NCBI RefSeq assembly: GCF_005925325.1
Contig: NZ_SRMP01000002.1
Span: 584,531-648,530 of the forward strand
Length of the DNA: 64,000 bases
DNA from: Pedobacter helvus
GTDB taxonomy: Bacteria; Bacteroidota; Bacteroidia; Sphingobacteriales; Sphingobacteriaceae
Direction: 5' to 3'
Shown here in pieces: positions 16,572-24,482 of this stretch. A program made the translations under genes and the position numbers. Under the pieces are notes generated by a model. It had not been told where the DNA came from and did no database searches. It worked only from the letters and a program-made list of their open reading frames with translations. How positions within the stretch are numbered: the first letter of the stretch is position 1; each line of letters starts with the position of its first letter.

Positions 16572-18845
16572 TTATTTCTGTTTAATTAGGCTGTCAACCT
16601 TAATTGAATCGATAGCCTTTGGTTGCGATTTCGGTATTTCAGCAGGTTTAACTACTACTGGCTTGTCAACCTGTTTGATTGCTTCCTTAATTGGTGTTTT
16701 AATCGGTGTAGTTTTGCTAGTGTTAGTAGTTTTACCTTTTGTGCCAGTAGTCGTTGCAGCGTTTGTTGGCACTTTCGCTTTAGGTTTTGATGTAACTGGA
16801 ACACCTTTAATGATGTCGGCCTTGCTGGTAGGTCTTAGTTCTGGTTTCCAGATGAAGCCAGTTAACAAAGCTTCTTTGGTAAGTTTGTGTAAAGGGTCTA
16901 CCGCACCTTCAACCTCGCGAATAGTAACAATATGCGTAAGTTCCTTTTCAATAAACTTAAAAGTTAAACGGCTACTTACAGTTTGATTTACATTGTCGTA
17001 TTCGCCTTTGTTATTTTTGCTGTAGTAAATACTCTCTGCATTACCATCTACATACATATTGCGAAGTTCTCCATTAACAAAGAAACCCGTAATAATTTTA
17101 CCTTTCACTTGGTTAAACTTCGTTGAATCTCCTTCTACGTTAACGATAAAGCCATTTTGTAAAACCTGAAAATTATGGATTTTACTATTTTTGAAAAATA
17201 CGTTGATGGTATCGCCTGTTTGCTGTGTGCCATCAGACCAAAGAATTGGATTTTTATACCAACGTAAAGTTGAGTCTGCGGAAGTATAAAACAGCGAATC
17301 TGCCTTAGCCTGCATATTAGATTTATAAACTCTCACATTGTGGAAGGCTTTAATAACCCTAGCTCTAACAGTATCAGCTGGGTTGGTAACCACCGTATCT
17401 TTTAATACAGGTTTTGCAACTTGGTTCGCCGCGTTTTTTACAGCAGTTGCGTTAGCTGTTTTGCCAGTGCTGGTTTCTTTTGTTTTTGCTGTGCTCGTAG
17501 CTGTTTTCTGTATTTTCGTTTTTACGGAATCTACTTTCGCTGCAGACGGAATAGCGATTTTCTTGAGCTTTGATAAGCTGTCGGCAACCAGGCTGTCTTG
17601 CTGTAATTTAAGGCTGGCGTTGGCTAAACTGTCTATTGGCAGCTTAGTAGGTGCCGCTATCTTTGGCTTTTCTCCTTCTTTTTCTAATTGCCTACGTTCT
17701 TTGCGGCTTAGTTTTCTATTTGGGGCTGCTGCTTTTTTGTTTTCCTCTTTTATCGCCTCGCCCTGCGCCTGCAATAATTTTCTTGCCTCTGCTTTTTCTT
17801 TGTCTTTCTCCGCTTTCTCCTTCTCGTCTTCAGTGCCAATCTCGTTATCTTTTTTAACTACCGGACGCTCCAGTAATTTTAAATCTTTTACCAAAGAGCG
17901 TTGACTTTCTAAAGTATCAGCTCCCATCCAAAGCGTATCTGGTATTTTTTTATTGTTTACCGTGATGCTATCTTTTGTGCCAATACCTACATAAGCTTTC
18001 TGGGTAACAACTACGCGTTCTTCATCTCTGTAGTATTCTCCTAGCTGCCCCCATAGGCTGGTTTGGTCTTTGGTGTCTTTAAAAAGGATGTTTTTTACCG
18101 CTTTACCGTAGCCTTGTTTGCCATAGTAGTACAAGCTGTCGCCTTTTAAAGATCGACTGCCGTTGGTGTATAAATTCTTTTTACCGAAATATGCATTTTC
18201 ACTTTTAGTATTGTACGCACCATCTTCTGTGTAGAGTTTATCTTCTTTATTTTTGATATGTGTAGGGCCATAAAAATTAGTCCAATTCGAAGCGGTATTG
18301 TAGCGTAAAGTTTCTTCGGATGTGATGGTCGTTTTCTCAGCAGTTACTACACGTACATTTATTTTGAAATAAGCATCTCGGGTATTGGAAAAATAAAAAC
18401 CCTCTGTACTTGTGATAGTTGCGTCTTTGTTTACTAACTTTCCTCCAGTGGTATATTTGCCGATTTTAGCCACCATGTCATAATCTAATACATTACTGGT
18501 TAGTGTGTTTTCTCGGTCAACTAGTTTTACATTTTTATCTAAATGTGCTTTTTTGGCATTGCCATCGTAGTTGAGAAGATCCGAATAAATGTTTAGCGTG
18601 TCTCCTTGATTGATGTGTACATTACCGAAAGCTTCAAAATAGTTTCTCGCAGAATAAAGGACTGCACTATCACATCTTAAAATAGCTCCGTCATGACTGA
18701 AAACGGGTTTTCTTAAATAAGCAGCTGAAACTTTTGTATTATAGTTTGCATGTTCAGCGGTTTCCAATTTAATTTGGGTACGAGTTTGCGCTAACAATAC
18801 AAATGGGCAAATCAGGAAAAGAAATAAAAGGCGTAACTTTTGCAC
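16572..18845 (-). CDS. OstA-like protein (LptA/LptD N-terminal type domain)
   Basis: 757 residues with a signal peptide ending at LLAQTR. Residues about 25-200 form an OstA/LptA-like beta-jellyroll (CDSAVLYSARNYFEAFGNVHI, LNIYSDLLNYDG, LDKNVKLVDRENTLTS), and a second such stretch follows at about 500-640. The family binds or transports lipopolysaccharide across the periplasm, so a role in LPS export is likely. A Lys/Ala/Glu-rich linker (about 330-490) and a Thr/Lys-rich tail are low-complexity. The start is GTG at 18845, supported by a -7 box 4 bases upstream. Confidence 0.82.
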   Translation of the reverse strand: MQKLRLLFLFLICPFVLLAQTRTQIKLETAEHANYNTKVSAAYLRKPVFSHDGAILRCDSAVLYSARNYFEAFGNVHINQGDTLNIYSDLLNYDGNAKKAHLDKNVKLVDRENTLTSNVLDYDMVAKIGKYTTGGKLVNKDATITSTEGFYFSNTRDAYFKINVRVVTAEKTTITSEETLRYNTASNWTNFYGPTHIKNKEDKLYTEDGAYNTKSENAYFGKKNLYTNGSRSLKGDSLYYYGKQGYGKAVKNILFKDTKDQTSLWGQLGEYYRDEERVVVTQKAYVGIGTKDSITVNNKKIPDTLWMGADTLESQRSLVKDLKLLERPVVKKDNEIGTEDEKEKAEKDKEKAEARKLLQAQGEAIKEENKKAAAPNRKLSRKERRQLEKEGEKPKIAAPTKLPIDSLANASLKLQQDSLVADSLSKLKKIAIPSAAKVDSVKTKIQKTATSTAKTKETSTGKTANATAVKNAANQVAKPVLKDTVVTNPADTVRARVIKAFHNVRVYKSNMQAKADSLFYTSADSTLRWYKNPILWSDGTQQTGDTINVFFKNSKIHNFQVLQNGFIVNVEGDSTKFNQVKGKIITGFFVNGELRNMYVDGNAESIYYSKNNKGEYDNVNQTVSSRLTFKFIEKELTHIVTIREVEGAVDPLHKLTKEALLTGFIWKPELRPTSKADIIKGVPVTSKPKAKVPTNAATTTGTKGKTTNTSKTTPIKTPIKEAIKQVDKPVVVKPAEIPKSQPKAIDSIKVDSLIKQK

Positions 18846-18849
18846 GGTA

Positions 18850-18857
18850 CAAATTTA
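18850..18857 (-). promoter_or_regulatory. -7 box TAAATTTG for the OstA-like gene
   Basis: Exact TAnnTTTG match on the minus strand ending 4 bases before the GTG start. This implies a leaderless mRNA and supports the GTG start. Confidence 0.6.
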
Positions 18858-18951
18858 CAATTTTAGATTCAGTTGGCAGTTATCAGCTAGCAATTTACAA
18901 TAAACAGTTAAGCAGTTTCTACAATTAAACATTTAACCAAAATAAGTTTTT

Positions 18952-18959
18952 TACTTTTG
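18952..18959 (+). promoter_or_regulatory. -7 box TACTTTTG for tilS
   Basis: Exact TAnnTTTG match 3 bases before ATG ATG at 18963-18968, so a near-leaderless transcript is expected. It overlaps the alternative TTG start at 18957, which is therefore unlikely. Confidence 0.6.
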
Positions 18960-18962
18960 AAC

Positions 18963-20291
18963 ATGATGCCAGTACAACAATTTATAAACTACATTCTGCA
19001 AAATCAGCTTTTCGAAAAAAACGATCACGTGCTGTTGGCTGTAAGCGGAGGTAAAGATTCTGTACTAATGGCACAGCTATTTAAACTTGCAGGTTTTAGT
19101 TTTAGTATAGCGCACTGTAATTTTAATTTACGGGCCAACGAAGCCCAAAGAGACGAAACTTTTGTAAAATTGTTGGCCGAAGATATGAACGTGCCCTTTC
19201 ATGTAGTGCATTTTGATACAAAAGCTTTTGCAGATCAACACCACATTTCTACGCAAATGGCCGCTAGGCAACTTCGTTACGAGTGGTTCGAAGAATTACG
19301 CTTACAGTGTGGCTATCAATATATAGCGGTAGCGCATCATCAAAACGATGCTATAGAAACTGTACTGCTTAATTTGGTAAGGGGAACGGGAATTAGCGGC
19401 TTGCATGGTATTTTACCAAAACGAGATCATTTGATAAGGCCTTTGCTTTTTCTGTCGAGGCAGGAAATTGATGAGGTTTTTGAAAATAACGAGTTTACTT
19501 TCGTTGAAGATAGCTCCAATCAGAGTAGCAAATATGCCCGCAATAAGATCCGTTTGAATGTGATACCGCATCTGCGGGACATCAATCCTAAATTAGAAGA
19601 AACGTTTGCCGAGAATATTCATCGCTTTGCAGAAACAGAAGCTTTAGTGCAAAAAGTGGTAGCAGAAATGCGTAATCAATTATTTAAAGAGGAGCAAGGA
19701 AATATTGTAATCGATATTGCAAAGGTAATAGCTTTACAGCCGCAGAAATTATTGTTCTTCGAGTTGTTAAAACCTTTGAATTTTACTTCTCCAGTGGTCG
19801 ACGAAATTTTATCCTCACTAAGTAAACAAAGCGGAACCTCATTCTACAGCAGCACGCATCGTCTTACCGTAGATAGGGATCAATTAGTGATTTCATTATT
19901 GTTTGAAAGGGAACAAGAACTGTATTATTTGCACGGCGAAGGAAATTTAAAGTTAGGAGAGGGGAAGATCTCGTTGACGCTTTCTGAAAATCTTAATTTT
20001 AAAGCAGATAAAAAAGTGGCTTACGTAGATGCCAATCTATTAATTTTTCCATTAGTGATAAGGTTTAGGCAAGATGGCGACAGGTTTAAGCCGCTTGGTA
20101 TGAAATCTTTTAAGAAGCTAAGCGATTTCCTAGTGGATGAAAAAGTGCCTCTGCCGCAAAAAGATAAAGTGCCTTTGTTAATTAATGGCAATGGCGAGTT
20201 CATTTGGGTTGCGGGGATGCGTCAAGATGAAAGATACAAAGTGAGTGCAACAACAAAAAAAGTTGCTATATTCGAATTATCAAATTTATAA
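18963..20291 (+). CDS. tilS: tRNA(Ile)-lysidine synthase TilS
   Basis: Attaches lysine to C34 of tRNA-Ile with anticodon CAU, changing its codon specificity from AUG to AUA; essential. About 442 residues. The N-terminal PP-loop ATPase domain has SGGKDSVLM (residues about 27-35), followed by HCNFNLRANEAQRDE and AHHQNDAIETVLLNL. A C-terminal TilS domain at about 355-440 has FRQDGDRFKPLGMKSFKKL. Start choice between 18963 and 18966 is open. A membrane-protein gene starts directly after its stop codon. The tRNA-like sequence with a CAT anticodon at 8075 would be a conceivable substrate only if functional. Confidence 0.95.
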   Translation: MMPVQQFINYILQNQLFEKNDHVLLAVSGGKDSVLMAQLFKLAGFSFSIAHCNFNLRANEAQRDETFVKLLAEDMNVPFHVVHFDTKAFADQHHISTQMAARQLRYEWFEELRLQCGYQYIAVAHHQNDAIETVLLNLVRGTGISGLHGILPKRDHLIRPLLFLSRQEIDEVFENNEFTFVEDSSNQSSKYARNKIRLNVIPHLRDINPKLEETFAENIHRFAETEALVQKVVAEMRNQLFKEEQGNIVIDIAKVIALQPQKLLFFELLKPLNFTSPVVDEILSSLSKQSGTSFYSSTHRLTVDRDQLVISLLFEREQELYYLHGEGNLKLGEGKISLTLSENLNFKADKKVAYVDANLLIFPLVIRFRQDGDRFKPLGMKSFKKLSDFLVDEKVPLPQKDKVPLLINGNGEFIWVAGMRQDERYKVSATTKKVAIFELSNL

Positions 20292-20774
20292 ATGGACGGC
20301 AGATACACCTACATAGAGAAACAGTACATTGGTCGCGATTATATTCGTATTTGCATACGTTTGGTAATGGCAGCTTTCTGTTTTGCGGTATATGTTTACG
20401 AAAGAGACAGAGACAATACTGTTGATTTATTCTTGGTAGTAGGTTTTGGTATTATTGGCGTTTCTATTATTTTACTGTTTATGGTACAGTACAAAACCGT
20501 TATAGAAAACAAAAAAGTATTTATCGATGGTTTATGGACGGCAAAAAAGGTGGTCATCGATCTGAATAACATCACTGATATCCGTAAGGAAACTTATAGC
20601 CGATATTTCTTTAACAATCCGGTGTATAACCTTCATAAAAATGGAACGGTTCGTTTCTTCTCTTCTGGAAGGGATGCCGTAGTACTTACAGATAGAGACG
20701 GCTTGCAGTATTACATTGGTACGCAAAGGCCAAATGAAATGTATCTGGTGCTGCAAAACGAAATGAAGGCGTAA
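20292..20774 (+). CDS. small membrane protein with PH-like C-terminal domain, function unknown
   Basis: 160 residues. Two adjacent hydrophobic segments lie at about 16-36 (IRLVMAAFCFAVYVY) and 46-68 (LFLVVGFGIIGVSIILLFMV), followed by a soluble beta-rich domain resembling bacterial PH-like domains (VFIDGLWTAKKVVIDLNNIT, VVLTDRDGLQYYIG). The start codon touches the tilS stop codon, so translation is probably coupled. I do not recognise a named family. Confidence 0.7.
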   Translation: MDGRYTYIEKQYIGRDYIRICIRLVMAAFCFAVYVYERDRDNTVDLFLVVGFGIIGVSIILLFMVQYKTVIENKKVFIDGLWTAKKVVIDLNNITDIRKETYSRYFFNNPVYNLHKNGTVRFFSSGRDAVVLTDRDGLQYYIGTQRPNEMYLVLQNEMKA

Positions 20775-20900
20775 TGCCCTCAACTTGTGAATAACATTCC
20801 CCAGTTTTTCTTTCTTTTTCCTGAAAACCGTGGTTTTTGGTGCGATTTGTCAATTTTTTGGTAAGGCATTAAAGTTGTTTTCTACACGGAAACAATTACC

Positions 20901-21368
20901 ATGAAAAAGAATTTTATTTATTTATTGCTAGCATTTGCCATGTTGAATGTAGCAAAAGTTAAGGCTCAGGTGTATGTTGCTAAGGTTTCTAAAGACTCGT
21001 TAAATATATTAACAGAGAGGTTAGCCGCATTAAAGGCCAGTCAAAAAATACAAGAATTAAAAATTGAGGAGGCTAAAGAAGAAGCAGAAGTAGAAAAGCT
21101 AAGAATAAAATTATTAGAAGCTAACGACAAAGCGAAAGATGCGGCAAGTAAAAGTAACAAAACCACGCAAAAATTAGGCGAGGGAACTGTTGACTCAAAA
21201 GAAACCGATAAGTTGGCCAAAAAAGCTAAAAGTTCGATGGAAGATTCGCAAAAAGCTTTGGATAAGTACAATAAGCAAATTGGTGTGGTAGAAAAGCTAA
21301 GGGTAGAGATCCAAACGGAAGAACGCAAGGCGGGATACAAAAAACCAAATATTGTATTTGGATACTGA
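20901..21368 (+). CDS. exported coiled-coil protein, function unknown
   Basis: 155 residues. A signal peptide ends at KVKAQ (residue about 23). The mature protein is almost wholly helical and Lys/Glu/Ala-rich with heptad-like spacing (LKIEEAKEEAEVEKLRIKLL, QKALDKYNKQIGVVEKLRV), so a periplasmic coiled coil is likely. The C-terminus NIVFGY ends in an aromatic residue. No family recognised. Confidence 0.65.
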   Translation: MKKNFIYLLLAFAMLNVAKVKAQVYVAKVSKDSLNILTERLAALKASQKIQELKIEEAKEEAEVEKLRIKLLEANDKAKDAASKSNKTTQKLGEGTVDSKETDKLAKKAKSSMEDSQKALDKYNKQIGVVEKLRVEIQTEERKAGYKKPNIVFGY

Positions 21369-21371
21369 TAG

Positions 21372-21394
21372 AAAAGGTGCTTTAGGCACCTTTT
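21372..21394 (+). terminator. terminator after the coiled-coil gene
   Basis: Nine-base perfect arms AAAAGGTGC and GCACCTTTT around TTTAG, followed by a T run. Confidence 0.85.
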
Positions 21395-21457
21395 TTTATG
21401 CGAAAAACCTAACCATTTTATTACCCACAGATAACAATGTTTAATCAAGATATCCTT

Positions 21458-21465
21458 TACATTTG
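21458..21465 (+). promoter_or_regulatory. -7 box TACATTTG for bshA
   Basis: Exact TAnnTTTG match 38 bases upstream of the bshA start and after the preceding terminator. Confidence 0.5.
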
Positions 21466-21503
21466 CCTTTGTAAATTTTTTAATTTGCATCACAGCCAAC
21501 TAA

Positions 21504-22634
21504 ATGAAAATAGGAATAGTTTGTTACCCTACCTTTGGAGGTAGTGGCGTAGTAGCTACAGAGCTTGGAAAAGCTTTGGCTAACGAAGGACATCAAGTAC
21601 ATTTTATCACATATAGTCAGCCGGCAAGGCTTGATTTTTTCTCAGCTAACTTGTTTTATCACGAGGTTTCTGTAAGAGATTATCCGTTATTTGATTATGC
21701 ACCTTACGAGTCTGCTTTGGCAAGCAAGTTAGTAGATGTTGTACGGTTCGAACAGCTAGATATTCTGCATGTACATTATGCTATTCCTCACGCTTCGGCA
21801 GCATTTATGGCAAAGCAAATCTTGGCTACTTATGGCATCAATATTCCTTTTGTAACTACGTTACACGGAACAGATATCACCTTGGTAGGTAAAGATGCTA
21901 CTTACAAACCTGTGGTTACGTTTTCTATTAACCAAAGTGATGGTGTAACTACCGTATCCGAAGATTTAAAGGAAGATACTTACCGTCATTTCGATATTAC
22001 TAAAGAGATTAAGGTAATCCCAAATTTCATTGATTTCAATCGTTTCAGTTTGCAGCCGAAAGACCATTTCAAGAAGGCAATTGCACCAAACAACGAGCGT
22101 ATTTTAATCCATACTTCTAACTTTAGAAAAGTGAAGCGCACAGAAGATGTAATTAAGATGTTCCATAAAGTGTTGCAGAAAATTCCTTCAAAGTTATTAA
22201 TGGTAGGCGATGGTCCAGAGCGTTCTGCAAATGAACAGTTGTGTAGAGAACTTGATATTTGTGATAATGTACGTTTCTTGGGCAAGCAAGATGCTGTTGA
22301 AGAAATATTGTCGGTTTCCGATTTGTTCATTATCCCTTCAGAAAACGAAAGTTTTGGCTTGGCAGCGTTAGAAGCGATGGCGTGTAAAGTGCCCGTAATT
22401 TCTTCCAATGCGGGTGGTTTGCCAGAGCTTAATATCGATGATTTCTGCGGCTACATGTGCGATGTGGGTGACGTAGAGGATATGGCGAATAAGGCAATTA
22501 CCATTTTAAGCAACGAGGAGAATTTGAAGTACTTCAAAGAAAATGCTTTAACAAGAGCAAGAGACTTCGATCTGAAGAAGATCCTACCTCAGTATATTGC
22601 TTATTATGAGCAGGTGATTGCGGCCAAGAAATAG
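21504..22634 (+). CDS. bshA: N-acetyl-alpha-D-glucosaminyl L-malate synthase BshA
   Basis: A GT4-family glycosyltransferase that joins UDP-GlcNAc and L-malate, the first step of bacillithiol synthesis. 376 residues. The BshA type is recognised by MKIGIVCYPTFGGSGVVATE, HFITYSQPARLD, LHVHYAIPHASAAF and TLHGTDITLVGKD. The GT4 C-terminal signature SENESFGLAALEAMACKVPV is present. Bacillithiol is the major low-molecular-weight thiol in many Bacteroidota; the YtxJ-type protein at 58579 fits the same system. bshB and bshC are not in the window. Confidence 0.94.
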   Translation: MKIGIVCYPTFGGSGVVATELGKALANEGHQVHFITYSQPARLDFFSANLFYHEVSVRDYPLFDYAPYESALASKLVDVVRFEQLDILHVHYAIPHASAAFMAKQILATYGINIPFVTTLHGTDITLVGKDATYKPVVTFSINQSDGVTTVSEDLKEDTYRHFDITKEIKVIPNFIDFNRFSLQPKDHFKKAIAPNNERILIHTSNFRKVKRTEDVIKMFHKVLQKIPSKLLMVGDGPERSANEQLCRELDICDNVRFLGKQDAVEEILSVSDLFIIPSENESFGLAALEAMACKVPVISSNAGGLPELNIDDFCGYMCDVGDVEDMANKAITILSNEENLKYFKENALTRARDFDLKKILPQYIAYYEQVIAAKK

Positions 22635-22724
22635 CAACTGTTCTTAAAGTCATGCATTCCGGCATGCTGAGCTAATTATTTCTTCTTCATTTAATGTTTG
22701 TAAAAAGACAAGAGATATTAGTTG

Positions 22725-22732
22725 TATCTTTG
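22725..22732 (+). promoter_or_regulatory. -7 box TATCTTTG for the J-KTSC gene
   Basis: Exact TAnnTTTG match 58 bases upstream of the start, with TTTG at 22697-22700 as a possible -33 element at slightly long spacing. Confidence 0.5.
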
Positions 22733-22790
22733 CGCCTCTAAAATCGTTGCTGTACAATCTTATAACTGATTTTAGCTAAACAAAGATTCA

Positions 22791-23237
22791 ATGAGGAAAA
22801 TAGCAGATTACAGAAAGCTTCTAGGTGTAGATAAAAGTGCAGAGTTAAAAGACTTAAAGTCTATTTATCGTACGCTAATGAAGGATTTTCATCCAGATAA
22901 ATTTCAAGAGGAAGAAGAGAGGTTGGCCGCAGAGGCAAAAAGTAAAGAAATTATTGAAGCTTATCATTTCTTGGTGAGTATTGCTCCAGAAACGCACAAT
23001 AAAAATTTGGAGACCTATACACAAACTACCATGCTATCTAACATCCAAGATTTTGAGTATAAGCAACAGGTATTGGTTATTGATTTTTACGATGGTAGCT
23101 CATATGAATATTTCGACGTTCCTAGAGCGGTTTATATCAAGTTGGTAAATGCAGACTCTCCTGGCCGTTTTGCTCGCCGTCATATTTTTAATGATTACCC
23201 ATGCCGCAATGTGGCTAAAGTAAGCGAAGCTGTTTAA
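22791..23237 (+). CDS. J-domain and KTSC-domain fusion protein
   Basis: 148 residues. Residues about 5-65 are a DnaJ-like J domain with the HPD tripeptide in MKDFHPDKFQEEEERL. Residues about 85-145 are a KTSC domain (VLVIDFYDGSSYEYFDVP, then SPGRFARRHIFNDYPC). J domains stimulate Hsp70 ATPase; KTSC domains are small, often at protein C-termini, and of unclear function, possibly nucleic-acid-binding. A DnaK co-chaperone specialised by the KTSC module is a reasonable guess. It has its own promoter and terminator. Confidence 0.85.
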   Translation: MRKIADYRKLLGVDKSAELKDLKSIYRTLMKDFHPDKFQEEEERLAAEAKSKEIIEAYHFLVSIAPETHNKNLETYTQTTMLSNIQDFEYKQQVLVIDFYDGSSYEYFDVPRAVYIKLVNADSPGRFARRHIFNDYPCRNVAKVSEAV

Positions 23238-23254
23238 ATATTTGTTATCATCAT

Positions 23255-23291
23255 AAAAAAAGGACTTACTTTAGAGATAAGTCCTTTTTTT
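23255..23291. terminator. bidirectional terminator
   Basis: Fourteen-base perfect arms AAAAAAAGGACTTA and TAAGTCCTTTTTTT around a 9-base loop, between the J-KTSC gene and the convergent lactonase gene. Confidence 0.9.
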
Positions 23292-23309
23292 ATGCGATTG
23301 GGTTACTTG

Positions 23310-24410
23310 CTATTTGCCAAAAACTAAACAAACCGGTGTGCCAACGTTAATACGTTTTTTGCTGTCTGTTAATTTTCCTGTTTTAGTATTTCTGTTGAAG
23401 ACCACTACATCATTAGTGTACTGATGTGCTACGAGCAAAAACTTGCCACTAGGGTCGATACTAAAGTTACGAGGCCCTTTGCCTAAAGTACTTACGTTTT
23501 CTACAAATTTCAATTTTCCATCTTTTTGTACAGAAAAAACACTGATGGTATTGGCATCTCCACGGTTGCTCTCATATAAGAATTTGCCATCTGCAGAGAT
23601 GTGGATATCTGCAGCATCGATGTTTCCTTTGAAATCTTTGGCTACTGTTTCTACCTCTTGTAACAGAGTCAGATTGCCATCTTTGTAGCTAAATACACTT
23701 ATTTTCCCGTTAAATTCATGAGCTAAATAGGCATATTTGCCATCAGGGCTAAAGGTGATGTGACGAGGACCAGAACCTGAGTTTGTTTTTACACTAGTTT
23801 TGAATTTCAACGGTTGTTCCGCCGTAGCATCGTAGTGGTAAACATAAACTTTGTCTTCACCTAAGTCGTTCGAAATTACATACTTCTTATCTGGAGAAAA
23901 TAAAACTTGATGTACATGTGCTTTTTCCTGTCGTCTGTCTGGACCTTTTCCGGTATGTTGTATATTCTGCTTGATATTTGAAAGCGAGCCATCAGGCTTG
24001 ATGCCGAATACACTGATGCTGCCACCACTGTAATTCGCGGTAATCACATTTTTTCCATCAGTTAAGATAAAACATGGATTGGTACCTAGCGTTGCCTCTT
24101 TATTTAGAAAACTAGCTGCACCAGTTTGGCTGTTAAACTTAAAAGCACTTGCAGCACTATTGGTGCCATCTTCGTATACGCTGTAAAGAAAGTCGTTGTT
24201 TTTGCTTAAGGTTAGGTAGCTCGGATTAGAGACATTTTTAATTACATTTACTTGCTTCGCATCAGCAGTTTTACTATCGAAATCGTACACATAAATGCCT
24301 TCGCTATTGCCTTTGTTGGTGTAAGTGCCAACAATTAATTTATGGTTTTGTGCAAAAGCAATTAAAGAACCCGCACTAAGAGAAGCGATCAACAAAAGTT
24401 TTCTAAGCAT
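23310..24410 (-). CDS. lactonase family protein (6-phosphogluconolactonase-like beta-propeller), exported
   Basis: 366 residues with a signal peptide ending LIAFAQ. The rest is a seven-bladed propeller of the Pgl/YbhE type: KLIVGTYTNKGNSEGIYVY at the start, then repeated blades such as GTNPCFILTDGKNVITANYSGGS, KYVISNDLGEDKVYVY, SGPRHITFSPDGKYAY and KGPRNFSIDPSGKFLLV. YbhE hydrolyses 6-phosphogluconolactone, but an exported form more likely acts on another lactone. The start at 24410 gives the signal peptide; a longer start at 24455 would bury it. Confidence 0.85.
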   Translation of the reverse strand: MLRKLLLIASLSAGSLIAFAQNHKLIVGTYTNKGNSEGIYVYDFDSKTADAKQVNVIKNVSNPSYLTLSKNNDFLYSVYEDGTNSAASAFKFNSQTGAASFLNKEATLGTNPCFILTDGKNVITANYSGGSISVFGIKPDGSLSNIKQNIQHTGKGPDRRQEKAHVHQVLFSPDKKYVISNDLGEDKVYVYHYDATAEQPLKFKTSVKTNSGSGPRHITFSPDGKYAYLAHEFNGKISVFSYKDGNLTLLQEVETVAKDFKGNIDAADIHISADGKFLYESNRGDANTISVFSVQKDGKLKFVENVSTLGKGPRNFSIDPSGKFLLVAHQYTNDVVVFNRNTKTGKLTDSKKRINVGTPVCLVFGK

Positions 24411-24445
24411 AATATTGGATTTTTGGAAAGTTAACAATAAATAAA

Positions 24446-24474
24446 AAATGCGCAAAAGTTAATTCTGCGCATTT
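24446..24474 (-). terminator. terminator of the pseudouridine synthase gene
   Basis: Perfect arms AAATGCGCA and TGCGCATTT, followed on the minus strand by TTTATT. Confidence 0.75.
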
Positions 24475-24482
24475 AGTGTTTT

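Noticed and set aside
17338..17904. 188-codon plus-strand open frame
   Set aside because: Antisense to the low-complexity linker of the OstA-like gene; the open frame results from the biased codons there.
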